Positions 1-7,567 of a DNA stretch of 64,000 nt are shown in pieces. Each line of letters opens with the position of its first letter. Position 1 is the stretch's first letter. Location: assembly GCA_013360215.1 (NCBI GenBank), contig JABWCP010000005.1:1-64000 (forward strand), read 5' to 3'. The DNA is from a bacterium (GTDB lineage: Bacteria; CLD3; SB21). The notes beneath the pieces are model-generated. The model did no database searches, was not told the DNA's origin, and was given only the letters and a program-made list of their open reading frames with translations. The translations under genes and the position numbers were made by a program.

Positions 1-620
1 ATTTGCGCCCATTCCAGTCGCGCATCCGGTCTGCAGTGCCGTTGCCAGGCATACGCCGGTTTTTTCTTTAAACGATCATAAAACATCAACCCGGCAGCCG
101 ATCCTCCAAGATCGCCGGTTACCGCGATCACGTCCCCGATACGGGCATCGCTGCGAAGCCATGGTCTATTTCTTTCAGCAACGTTTCCGATTAAAGTAAC
201 CGTTATCGAAAACGCAGAACTGCGCGAAATGTTTCCGCCGACAATTTGTACATTATAATTCCGGCATGCTTTTGTTATCCCGCGATACAACGCATGTATA
301 CTTTTAGTACGCGTCTGCGAATCCATTTGAAGCGCGATCACTGCAAATGAAGGGTCTGCACCCATGGCCGCGATATCACTGACATTGACGGAAATACTTT
401 TATAGCCAATATCTTCAAACGTCATATATCGCCGGTCAAAATGAATCCCTTCGACCATTGCATCCGTCGTGATAACTTGTTGTTTTGCCGATGACCGCAC
501 CCATGCCGCATCATCGCCTATGCCGCAAAGAACATTTTTTCCGGCCGGATAGCCCGACTCCAGAATCGCGTGTAACTGACGAATCAGGCTAAATTCGTCG
601 CCCGTTTTTTTTGATTTCAT
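1..620 (-). CDS. thiL: Thiamine-monophosphate kinase, N-terminal part (runs off window)
   Basis: Phosphorylates thiamine monophosphate to thiamine diphosphate with ATP, the last step of cofactor synthesis in the cytoplasm. I translated this frame directly: it starts with ATG at 618-620 (MKSKKTGDEFSLIRQL) and stays open to the window edge, giving about 206 residues of a family usually 310-350 long. Visible family motifs are GIGDDAAW near residue 34, TTDAMVEGIHF near 55, VSDIAAMGADPSF near 82, and the GGN loop of the AIR-synthase/ThiL fold. The C-terminal half lies outside the window, so the gene is incomplete only because of the window boundary. It is transcribed leftwards, away from the terminator at 724-767. 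Confidence 0.93.
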   Translation of the reverse strand, partial: MKSKKTGDEFSLIRQLHAILESGYPAGKNVLCGIGDDAAWVRSSAKQQVITTDAMVEGIHFDRRYMTFEDIGYKSISVNVSDIAAMGADPSFAVIALQMDSQTRTKSIHALYRGITKACRNYNVQIVGGNISRSSAFSITVTLIGNVAERNRPWLRSDARIGDVIAVTGDLGGSAAGLMFYDRLKKKPAYAWQRHCRPDARLEWAQ

Positions 621-723
621 CAGGCGGCAATATACGGGTAGGGGCTTTTTATAGCAATTATTTTATGCGTTTTAAAGCAATAAAACCGATTAAAAATCAA
701 CCCGTTAAAAGTCGTGATTTCCC

Positions 724-767
724 ATAAAAAAACGCGGGCTCGCCTGAAATGATGGGTGAGCCCGCGT
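724..767 (-). terminator. Rho-independent terminator
   Basis: A perfect 10-bp stem pairs 732-741 (acgcgggctc) with 758-767 (gagcccgcgt). Read on the minus strand it is followed by a run of T (725-731). It lies just past the stop codon of the minus-strand lipoprotein gene and before thiL, so it most likely ends the lipoprotein transcript. Confidence 0.85.
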
Positions 768-803
768 ACGTATTCTCGAGATGGGATCCGAGTTCAGTAA
801 AAA

Positions 804-1418
804 TTAATCAAGGATATAATCTATCGTACCGATAAGCTGTTCAAACTCCTTACTGTATTTGTCCATCGTGGTTTGAGGGCCGACCGCTTTGAGAAACCAA
901 GGACCATTGGGCGCCTCGACGATAGCGGCCCACATCGCATAACCCGGCGTTTCATCCACCGGGCCGCCCATTTGACCGGCCACACGCGGTTTCATATAAT
1001 TACCGCTCACACGAACAATCGTTATTTTGAGTTTGTTGTTTTCTGTATTTTTGATTACGGCTTTACTTTGAGTATCGCTGCCGTCCGGTTGTTTAAACTG
1101 CCCGTACCAACGCGAAAGATTGGCATCAACGGATCCGCCGGCACCGGGAAAATAAGACAGTACAAGTTCCGCGTCATCTTCCGGTTTACTGCCGGGAAGA
1201 CGGTACTGCTCCTTACGCATCGAATTGGTCGGCGTTTCAGACTTCCAAACTTCAGGGGCTTTAAAAACTACATGGCCCGGCGCATTCATATCAATATTTG
1301 CATGCGGATTTCCGGCATGGGGATTACCTGCGGGCGCATTTTCGGGAGCCGGTTTCGGCCCGGGTTTGCAACTCACTATCGTCATTACGAATACAACAAA
1401 AATCACTATGTACTTCAT
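804..1418 (-). CDS. Conserved small lipoprotein of unknown function
   Basis: 204 residues with a lipoprotein signal peptide: hydrophobic residues 3-15 and a lipobox ending TIVSC (Cys17), so it should be lipid-anchored outside the cytoplasm. A Pro/Gly/His-rich linker with the repeated unit NPHAG follows (residues 20-40). The rest is a soluble domain with the stretches AELVLSYFPGAGGSVDANLS and RWYGQFKQPDG, a pattern I associate with conserved hypothetical proteins of Gram-negative bacteria but cannot give a function. It appears monocistronic, with a terminator at 724-767. Confidence 0.75.
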   Translation of the reverse strand: MKYIVIFVVFVMTIVSCKPGPKPAPENAPAGNPHAGNPHANIDMNAPGHVVFKAPEVWKSETPTNSMRKEQYRLPGSKPEDDAELVLSYFPGAGGSVDANLSRWYGQFKQPDGSDTQSKAVIKNTENNKLKITIVRVSGNYMKPRVAGQMGGPVDETPGYAMWAAIVEAPNGPWFLKAVGPQTTMDKYSKEFEQLIGTIDYILD

Positions 1419-1496
1419 AAGCTAACTCCAAAATCATTTTTCTTTGTGTGCATTGAGAGTATAAACAAAATTGAGGATTGGAAACAAGTATTATCG

Positions 1497-2615
1497 TTAA
1501 TCACTGGTTTTACGATAACGAATGACAGCCAATGTAAACATAGTGAAAGCTAAACCTATCAACGCGGAAACATAAGGAATTATATCCTGCAGCGGCGCGC
1601 CTTTGAGCAACACCTGCCGCAGTATGCGAATAAACAACGCTACCGGATTGATCCACATGGTCTGTTGCGCCCATAGCGGCATACTGTCAAGCGGCGTAAA
1701 AAGCCCGCCCATCAACATAAAAATCACCATAAAGAACCATGCGATAAACATCGCCTGCTGCTGCGTTTCTGTAACCGTCGAAATAAAAAGACCCAGCCCC
1801 AAAACCAATATCAGATAGATAATCGTGATGCCAAAAACCAGCGGTAATCCGCCGAGCATCGGCAAATCAAACACTAAGCGGCCAATAACCAACCCCATAG
1901 CCAATTCAAATAATCCGATGATGAGAAACGGTAGCAGTTTTCCTATGATGAATTGATGTTTTTTTATCGGCGTTACGTTGATTTGTTCGATCGTACCGAT
2001 TTCTTTTTCTCGCACAACGTTCATGCCTGACAAAAACAGACCGATCATCGTTACCAATGCCACAAGTATGCCGGGTATCATATAATGTTTATAATTCAAT
2101 TCCGGATTATACCAATTTCTGGCGATTATTTCGATGCGCTGCGTCGTGCCCTGAGTCGGCTGAAAAGGCACGGTCTGTCTCGTAAAATCCTGAATGATCT
2201 GAGCCGCATACGACTGAATCACGCCGGCCGTACTTCCGTCTTCGGAATTGATCACCAGTTGCAATTTCGCCGTCGCTCCCGTGATCACATCCTTTTCGAA
2301 AAAAGCTGGAATTTCAACGATCAAACTGGCTTCGTTTTTTAAAACGGATCCTTCCGCTTGCGCATAATTGGTCGGCATGTCCGTGAGAATAAAATGATGC
2401 GTTGACGTAAAACGCTCGATCAGTTGCCTTGACAAATCCGATCGGTCGCGATCGACGATTTGAAATTTTACATTCTTCACATCGAATGTCGCCGCATTGG
2501 AAAGTATCAACAGCTGAATGAAAGGCATAACGAAAATAATAGGCAACATACCTTTGTTCCGAAAAATCTGAAGAAACTCTTTACGCAAAATAAATCGAAT
2601 CGTCCGCATCGTCAC
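1497..2615 (-). CDS. ABC-2 type efflux permease, YbhR-like
   Basis: 372-residue inner-membrane subunit of a drug/efflux ABC transporter. The topology is that of ABC-2 permeases: one N-terminal membrane helix (about residues 23-43), a large extracytoplasmic domain, then five or six helices in the C-terminal half. The segment RNWYNPELNYKHYMIPG and the following VVREKEIGTIEQINVTPI are hallmarks of the YbhR/YhhJ group. The start is GTG at 2615, giving a 4-bp GTGA overlap with the upstream permease; an ATG two codons in (2609) is equally possible. Last gene of the efflux operon; it should heterodimerise with the permease encoded just upstream. Confidence 0.9.
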   Translation of the reverse strand: MTMRTIRFILRKEFLQIFRNKGMLPIIFVMPFIQLLILSNAATFDVKNVKFQIVDRDRSDLSRQLIERFTSTHHFILTDMPTNYAQAEGSVLKNEASLIVEIPAFFEKDVITGATAKLQLVINSEDGSTAGVIQSYAAQIIQDFTRQTVPFQPTQGTTQRIEIIARNWYNPELNYKHYMIPGILVALVTMIGLFLSGMNVVREKEIGTIEQINVTPIKKHQFIIGKLLPFLIIGLFELAMGLVIGRLVFDLPMLGGLPLVFGITIIYLILVLGLGLFISTVTETQQQAMFIAWFFMVIFMLMGGLFTPLDSMPLWAQQTMWINPVALFIRILRQVLLKGAPLQDIIPYVSALIGLAFTMFTLAVIRYRKTSD

Positions 2616-3712
2616 TCCAATCGGATTTTAAATTTTCGCGCACTGATGGTCATGAGTAAGAGTGTCATACCCGCGAGCACCAGGGTTTCTTTCCACAGAT
2701 ATTCGATACCAACGCCTTTGAGCATGATACCTTTGACGATAATGAGAAACCATTTAGCCGGAACAATATTGCTAAAAATCTGAAGTGGCACCGGCATACT
2801 CGAAACCGGAAAAATAAACCCGGAAAGAATAATAACGGGCAGCATCAGTCCGGCCAACGATGCCATCATAGCTACCTGTTGTGTACGGGCAATCGTAGAA
2901 ATCAGTAACCCAAGCGATAAAGCCGTCATGATAAAAAGTAACGCCTCCGCGTAAAAAAGCGCGTAACTGCCGCGAAACGGCACTTCGAAAACAAATCGTG
3001 CCAGCAAAAGAACTGTTGAAGTATTGACCAAGGACAACAATAAATAAGGCAATACTTTTCCGACGATGATCTGTATCGGTCGCAGCGGGGAAACCAATAA
3101 AATCTCCATCGTTCCGAGTTCCTTTTCGCGAGTGATGGTGATGGAAGTCATCAGTGCGGATATCAGCATCAGCAAAAGCGCAATAAGCCCCGGGACAAAA
3201 AGATATACGCTGCGCATCTCCGGATTGAAAAGCATTTTTACTTCAGTGACTATCGGCGTCAAGGCATGCGGATTAAGATTCGCCGAATAATCCCGGATAA
3301 TGGAAGTCGCGTAGGCCGTCAACGTCGTAGCCATATTGGGTTCCGTCGCATCGGTGATCAGTTGTATATTCGCTACACCTTCGTGATACAAACGCGCGGT
3401 AAATTGCGGTTCAAAAACCACAGCCATCTTTACGTCGCCGGTTTCAAATGCCGGCGCTATTTGATCGTCGTGCGTCAGTGTTTGAACATTTTGAAAATAA
3501 CCGGATGATAAAATTTTTTGAGTGATTTCCTGTGAACGCGCATCGTGGGCATGATCCAGTATGGCAATGCGCGCATCATTGATTTCATTACGAATGGCAA
3601 AGCCGAATAAAATCATTTGAATGACAGGCATACCAAAAAGAATCAATACCGTTCGTTTGTCGCGAAGGATGTGAAAGAATTCTTTGACGATAAATGCGCG
3701 AAAGCTTTTCAT
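2612..3712 (-). CDS. ABC-2 type efflux permease, YbhS-like
   Basis: 366-residue membrane subunit with the same architecture as its downstream neighbour: N-terminal helix around residues 22-40 (VLILFGMPVIQMILFGFAI), an extracytoplasmic domain, and a block of helices from about residue 170. The motif TITREKELGTMEILLVSPL before the second membrane block is typical of ABC-2 permeases of the YbhS/YhiH type. It overlaps both neighbours by 4 bp, which indicates translational coupling and a fixed stoichiometry with the second permease and the ATPases. Substrate unknown; the E. coli homologues are linked to drug or cation export. Confidence 0.9.
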   Translation of the reverse strand: MKSFRAFIVKEFFHILRDKRTVLILFGMPVIQMILFGFAIRNEINDARIAILDHAHDARSQEITQKILSSGYFQNVQTLTHDDQIAPAFETGDVKMAVVFEPQFTARLYHEGVANIQLITDATEPNMATTLTAYATSIIRDYSANLNPHALTPIVTEVKMLFNPEMRSVYLFVPGLIALLLMLISALMTSITITREKELGTMEILLVSPLRPIQIIVGKVLPYLLLSLVNTSTVLLLARFVFEVPFRGSYALFYAEALLFIMTALSLGLLISTIARTQQVAMMASLAGLMLPVIILSGFIFPVSSMPVPLQIFSNIVPAKWFLIIVKGIMLKGVGIEYLWKETLVLAGMTLLLMTISARKFKIRLE

Positions 3713-4464
3713 AATTCTTTACTTTGCTGCGGTCTTGCAAGGCGGATAAACACGTCGTTCATAGATTTTGCCTCAAACGTTTGCTTCAATCCGCGCGGCG
3801 TGTCCAGCGCAGCCATGCGCCCGTCCACCATGATCGACACGCGATCACAGTACTCCGCTTCGTCCATATAGTGCGTGGTTACAAATACGGTGACACCGCG
3901 ATGCGCCGCTTCGTAGATCATATCCCAAAACTGACGCCGTGTGATCGGATCCACACCACCGGTCGGTTCGTCTAAAAAAACGATGGCCGGATCGTGTAAT
4001 AATGCCACCGAGAAAGCCAGCTTTTGTTTCCATCCCAAAGGCAACTCGCGCAGCATAGTCCTGGCTACATCATGCATGCGCAGACGATCCAGTAGCATTT
4101 CGCTTTTGGTACGTATCGCCGCGTCGGATAAACCGTAAATACCGCCGTAAAAGGTGATATTTTCCTGCACGGTCATATCTTCATACAGCGAAAACCGTTG
4201 ACTCATGTAGCCGATATTTTTTTTAATGCTCTCTGTTTGCGTATAAACATCATACCCGGCGACTTGTGCCGTACCCGACGTAGGCGCCAATAATCCGATG
4301 AGCATTCGCATCGCGGTGGTTTTACCGGCCCCATTGGCGCCCAAAAAACCGAAAATTTCACCGCGACCGACATCAAACGTAATCGCATTGACAGCGATAA
4401 ACGAACCAAAGCGTTTAGTCAAATCACGAACCGTAATTGCCGCATCGGATTTATTGGGTTTCAT
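3709..4464 (-). CDS. ABC transporter ATPase (second half of a split YbhF)
   Basis: 251-residue nucleotide-binding subunit. Walker A is GANGAGKT (about residues 42-49), Walker B IVFLDEPTGGVDP, and the H-loop lies in FVTTHYMDEAEYCDR. The signature loop reads LPLGWKQK rather than LSGGQ. The gene overlaps the next ATPase gene upstream by 14 bp. In E. coli YbhF both ATPase domains sit in one chain of roughly 580 residues; here two separate proteins of 306 and 251 residues take that place. Probably works as a heterodimer with the upstream ATPase. Confidence 0.9.
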   Translation of the reverse strand: MKPNKSDAAITVRDLTKRFGSFIAVNAITFDVGRGEIFGFLGANGAGKTTAMRMLIGLLAPTSGTAQVAGYDVYTQTESIKKNIGYMSQRFSLYEDMTVQENITFYGGIYGLSDAAIRTKSEMLLDRLRMHDVARTMLRELPLGWKQKLAFSVALLHDPAIVFLDEPTGGVDPITRRQFWDMIYEAAHRGVTVFVTTHYMDEAEYCDRVSIMVDGRMAALDTPRGLKQTFEAKSMNDVFIRLARPQQSKEL

Positions 4465-5371
4465 GTTGCTCCATCAATGCCATAAACGAATCTTCGATGG
4501 TCGGTTCGGTGCGCATCACTTCGACATCATCAAATCCCTCCGTCCTCAGTTCATCACGTAATTGCTGTTCGGAAACCCCGGGACGCCGATCCGTGTAATG
4601 CAAAAATTCGCCGAACGGAAAAATAGATTGTGTTTCCGCAGATCCGCGCAAATGCTCCATCAAAAGATAGGTCTTACGACTTTTGATCGCATACAGCGGC
4701 GAACGAAATTTTCCCACCACATCGGCCGGTGTGTCGATATCCAAAATTTTACCGCTTTGAATCAATGCGATACGATCACAAAGCCCGGCTTCATCCATGT
4801 AAGGCGTGGATACGATGATGGTAATACCTTTGGTCTGGAGCCGTTTGAGCATGTGCCAAAACTCTTGCCTTGAAACAGCGTCAACACCCGTGGTCGGCTC
4901 ATCCAAAAAAAGAACTTCCGGCTTGTGTATCAACGCGCAACTCAAGGCCAGTTTTTGTTTCATGCCGCCGGACAGCTGGCCTGCGCGGCGTTTTTTGAAC
5001 GGTTCGATCTGAACATAGATGTCGCGAATGAGATCGTAGTTTTCCTGAATAGAGGTGCCAAAAACCGATGCAAAAAATTGTAGATTTTCTTCTACACTGA
5101 GATCCTGATACAACGAAAAGCGACCCGGCATATAACCTAATCGTTTGCGCAATTCCCTGAAGTCGCGAACAACGTCCAATCCGCTCACGGTGGCGCGGCC
5201 TTCGTCGGGTATCATCAGTGTTGTCAGAATGCGAAATAACGTACTTTTTCCTGCGCCATCCGGTCCGATAAAACCAAAAAGTTCTCCGGCTTTGACCTGA
5301 AAACTCAGGCTTGTAATCGCTGACGTTTTGCCAAATCGTTTCGTGAGATGATCCGCTTCGACCGATATCAT
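4451..5371 (-). CDS. ABC transporter ATPase (first half of a split YbhF)
   Basis: 306-residue nucleotide-binding subunit with canonical motifs: Walker A GPDGAGKST, signature LSGGMKQK, Walker B VLFLDEPTTGVD, H-loop region VSTPYMDEAGLCDR, in which the usual switch histidine is replaced by Pro (STPYMDEA versus TTHYMDEA in the partner). The last 80 residues are an extension beyond the core fold. The start overlaps the stop of the small membrane protein upstream by 4 bp. Partnered with the next ATPase, with which it overlaps by 14 bp. The two proteins have complementary defects (H-loop here, signature there), a common feature of heterodimeric ABC ATPases with one degenerate site. Confidence 0.9.
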   Translation of the reverse strand: MISVEADHLTKRFGKTSAITSLSFQVKAGELFGFIGPDGAGKSTLFRILTTLMIPDEGRATVSGLDVVRDFRELRKRLGYMPGRFSLYQDLSVEENLQFFASVFGTSIQENYDLIRDIYVQIEPFKKRRAGQLSGGMKQKLALSCALIHKPEVLFLDEPTTGVDAVSRQEFWHMLKRLQTKGITIIVSTPYMDEAGLCDRIALIQSGKILDIDTPADVVGKFRSPLYAIKSRKTYLLMEHLRGSAETQSIFPFGEFLHYTDRRPGVSEQQLRDELRTEGFDDVEVMRTEPTIEDSFMALMEQHETQ

Positions 5372-5766
5372 AGTTTGGTATTATCCGCTTGGTTTTTCAC
5401 AAAAACATAATACCCGATCAGAGAAATAATGCCCCACACTATCCATCGGAAGCCCATCGCTGCAACGGTTCTTTTTTCGTAGGCCAAACCCGATGCGATA
5501 TGTATTCCTAATAAAACAAAAATCACACTCGTCGTAATAAAGATGTAAACGCTTAGTTTGTAGGCTACGCGCGGATCAATCCACACATACAGACTTGCTG
5601 CGACATAGATAAAACCTGAAAAAAAATTAAACCAGACAACCCAAGGTATGACTGTTCCGAAAACACCCGCATTAAAAAAAATGGCAGCGCCGCCCGCCGT
5701 GATGGTCGCCAGTCCAAAGATGGCCGCCGACAACGAAATAAGTAATTTTGTTATTAACGGTTTCAT
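5368..5766 (-). CDS. Small four-helix membrane protein of the efflux operon
   Basis: 132 residues with four predicted transmembrane segments (about 8-30, 38-60, 70-92, 105-125) and no cytoplasmic domain. I do not recognise the family with confidence. It sits between the HlyD-like lipoprotein and the first ATPase, overlapping the latter by 4 bp (ATGA), so it is co-translated with the transporter. It is not part of the E. coli YbhGFSR set. It could be an accessory subunit or simply a passenger. Confidence 0.7.
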   Translation of the reverse strand: MKPLITKLLISLSAAIFGLATITAGGAAIFFNAGVFGTVIPWVVWFNFFSGFIYVAASLYVWIDPRVAYKLSVYIFITTSVIFVLLGIHIASGLAYEKRTVAAMGFRWIVWGIISLIGYYVFVKNQADNTKL

Positions 5767-5796
5767 TTTAAAAAACTTCTAATCATTCACCTGACT

Positions 5797-6684
5797 TTAT
5801 TGAAAATACATTTCGCCCGGCATCCCGATTTTCAAACTGCCATCGTTTTGAACTTTTACTTTGATGGCGTACACCATATTGACGCGTTCCTCTTTGGTCT
5901 GAATAATCTTCGGTGTAAATTCCGCCTTAGAGGCAATCCAAATCACTTCGCCTTCGAGCGAGCGATTGTCCGTAGCGTTGTCATCTATCGCGACTCGCAC
6001 TTTTTGACCTATTTTTACATGCGGCAGCTGATCACCGCTGATGTACGCGCGCAAATGCATCACACGGATGTCGGCAATTTTATAAAGCGGTTTGCCAAAG
6101 GATACGATCTCATACGATTGTACATATTTAGCCAATACGGTTCCCGATATCGGATTGATAATGAGACTTTTTTGTATTTGATCGTTGATCTGACGTATCT
6201 GCGCATCCAACCCGGCCAGTTCCGACAATACGCCGGCATTTTGTGCTTCCGTGGAAGCGATTTGTTTTTCGATCACACGCACCTGGCCTGTGATGTCATC
6301 CATTTGTTTCTGCGTCGCTACTTTTTCACGATAGAGATTCTCAATACGCGTTTTTTCCGTCATGGCCACACGGCGCTGCTCCTGCAGTACTTCCATTTGC
6401 GCAAGGACGTTATCTGATCGGGCGGCTACACTTTGTTTGGACGCGACCAATTGTATCCGCTTCAGCGCCAGTTGTGTGGTATCAATACATCCGACGCGTT
6501 GTTGTTCGGTCAAAGTGATCCCCTCTTCGACATCAAAAAAAAGCAGCTTTCCGCCGGCTTCAGCAGCAATCAAAGTTTCGACTGCTTCAAAATTACCGTA
6601 CGCATCGGCCATGTTGTTTTTTTTGGAACACGCCGTCAGGGTTATTAAAAATAATGTGATCGTTATAAAGGTTTTCACATGCAT
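5797..6684 (-). CDS. HlyD/YbhG-like membrane fusion lipoprotein
   Basis: 295-residue periplasmic adaptor of the efflux system. The N-terminus is a lipoprotein signal with lipobox LTAC (Cys19), unlike HlyD proteins anchored by a helix. Domains in order: a first half of the lipoyl/barrel-sandwich (about 35-60), a long coiled-coil hairpin rich in Glu, Gln and Ala (about 75-175), the second lipoyl half (INPISGTVLAKYVQ, about 177-190), and a beta-barrel domain. First structural gene of the operon, 3 bp downstream of the TetR gene. It would link the inner-membrane ABC complex to an outer-membrane channel; no TolC homologue is present in this window. Confidence 0.88.
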   Translation of the reverse strand: MHVKTFITITLFLITLTACSKKNNMADAYGNFEAVETLIAAEAGGKLLFFDVEEGITLTEQQRVGCIDTTQLALKRIQLVASKQSVAARSDNVLAQMEVLQEQRRVAMTEKTRIENLYREKVATQKQMDDITGQVRVIEKQIASTEAQNAGVLSELAGLDAQIRQINDQIQKSLIINPISGTVLAKYVQSYEIVSFGKPLYKIADIRVMHLRAYISGDQLPHVKIGQKVRVAIDDNATDNRSLEGEVIWIASKAEFTPKIIQTKEERVNMVYAIKVKVQNDGSLKIGMPGEMYFQ

Positions 6685-6687
6685 CTC

Positions 6688-7311
6688 CTAAACCCGTAAA
6701 CCATTGAGCACCAGCATGGTGACCTGCGCTTTACGGCGTTCTATAAATTCATTGAATTGTTTTTCGTCCATACTGAAAAAAAACTCGACCATCGGTTTGG
6801 CAACAAAAGGAAAAACACATTGGCTTAAAATACTAAGAAGCAATTGCTCCGGCTCGATCGGGATATAGCGTCCATCTTCGATGCCTTCGCGTATTTGACG
6901 TTTGATGACATCTAGCTTAGGTACTATACCGCGTTCCTCAAATATGCGCCGCATACGCTCGGGGTTGGTCGTCATTTCATGTAAAACGAAACCGGGAATG
7001 AAGCGATTGTTTTTTATAAAGTCGATATAGGTGTGAATCAGTTTTTCGATTTTTTGCTCCAGTGGTGCTTCGGAATTGATCATATGTAAAACGAGAGGAA
7101 AAAAACGTGAGATCGCCTCTTCAAAAACAGCTTGAAACAAACGGTCTTTGCTGCGGTAATAATAATGCAAAAGTGCTTTATTGATGCCGGCTTCGTCGGC
7201 TATTTCCTGCATCCGGGCGCCGTCAAAGCCTCGACGATGAAATATGGAACGAGCGGCTTTGATGATCTTGTTTTCTGCTGAATCTTGTTCTGTTTTTATG
7301 TTTTGATCCAT
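6688..7311 (-). CDS. TetR/AcrR-family repressor of the efflux operon
   Basis: 207 residues. The N-terminal helix-turn-helix (about residues 14-60) has the TetR pattern: IFHRRGFDGARMQEIADEAG then INKALLHYYYRSKDRLF. The C-terminal ligand-binding domain is helical and resembles the YbiH/CecR type, which controls ybhGFSR in E. coli. First gene of the operon, followed after 3 bp by the HlyD-like gene, so it is likely autoregulated through the inverted repeat at 7355-7372 just upstream. The inducer cannot be told from sequence. Confidence 0.9.
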   Translation of the reverse strand: MDQNIKTEQDSAENKIIKAARSIFHRRGFDGARMQEIADEAGINKALLHYYYRSKDRLFQAVFEEAISRFFPLVLHMINSEAPLEQKIEKLIHTYIDFIKNNRFIPGFVLHEMTTNPERMRRIFEERGIVPKLDVIKRQIREGIEDGRYIPIEPEQLLLSILSQCVFPFVAKPMVEFFFSMDEKQFNEFIERRKAQVTMLVLNGLRV

Positions 7312-7354
7312 TTTAAATATTGATAATAATAAACTTAAATTATTAATTAGATAG

Positions 7355-7372
7355 TTTAACTAAACAGTTAAA
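7355..7372. promoter_or_regulatory. Putative TetR operator
   Basis: Inverted repeat TTTAAC-N6-GTTAAA, 44 bp upstream of the TetR start codon, in a very AT-rich divergent intergenic region. Half-site spacing and position fit an autoregulatory TetR-family operator. Assignment is by position and symmetry only. Confidence 0.5.
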
Positions 7373-7384
7373 TATATATTATAA

Positions 7385-7396
7385 ACACAGCTGTGT
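7385..7396. repeat. 12-bp perfect palindrome
   Basis: acacagctgtgt, a perfect palindrome in the divergent region between the TetR gene and the sensor-kinase gene. It may be a second regulator site for either gene; no family can be assigned. Confidence 0.35.
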
Positions 7397-7567
7397 CAAG
7401 TTTTTTATGTAGCAAACGCTAAAAAACTGTCTTTAGTGTTTATGTTTAATAAAACAATTTAGAAAATTCTATGAATCGGTCTTTCAAGTATAAAACATAA
7501 ATTTTTATGGAAAATGAGGGATATAAATTATTATAATACCCCTATCCAAACCACTTTAAAACTTCTC

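Noticed and set aside
1-620. Truncated thiL as a possible pseudogene
   Set aside because: The frame is open to the window edge with intact motifs; the missing part simply lies outside the window.
873-1553. 226-codon plus-strand frame opposite the small lipoprotein gene
   Set aside because: It is antisense to a gene with a clear lipobox and coherent sequence; the translation lacks any family pattern.
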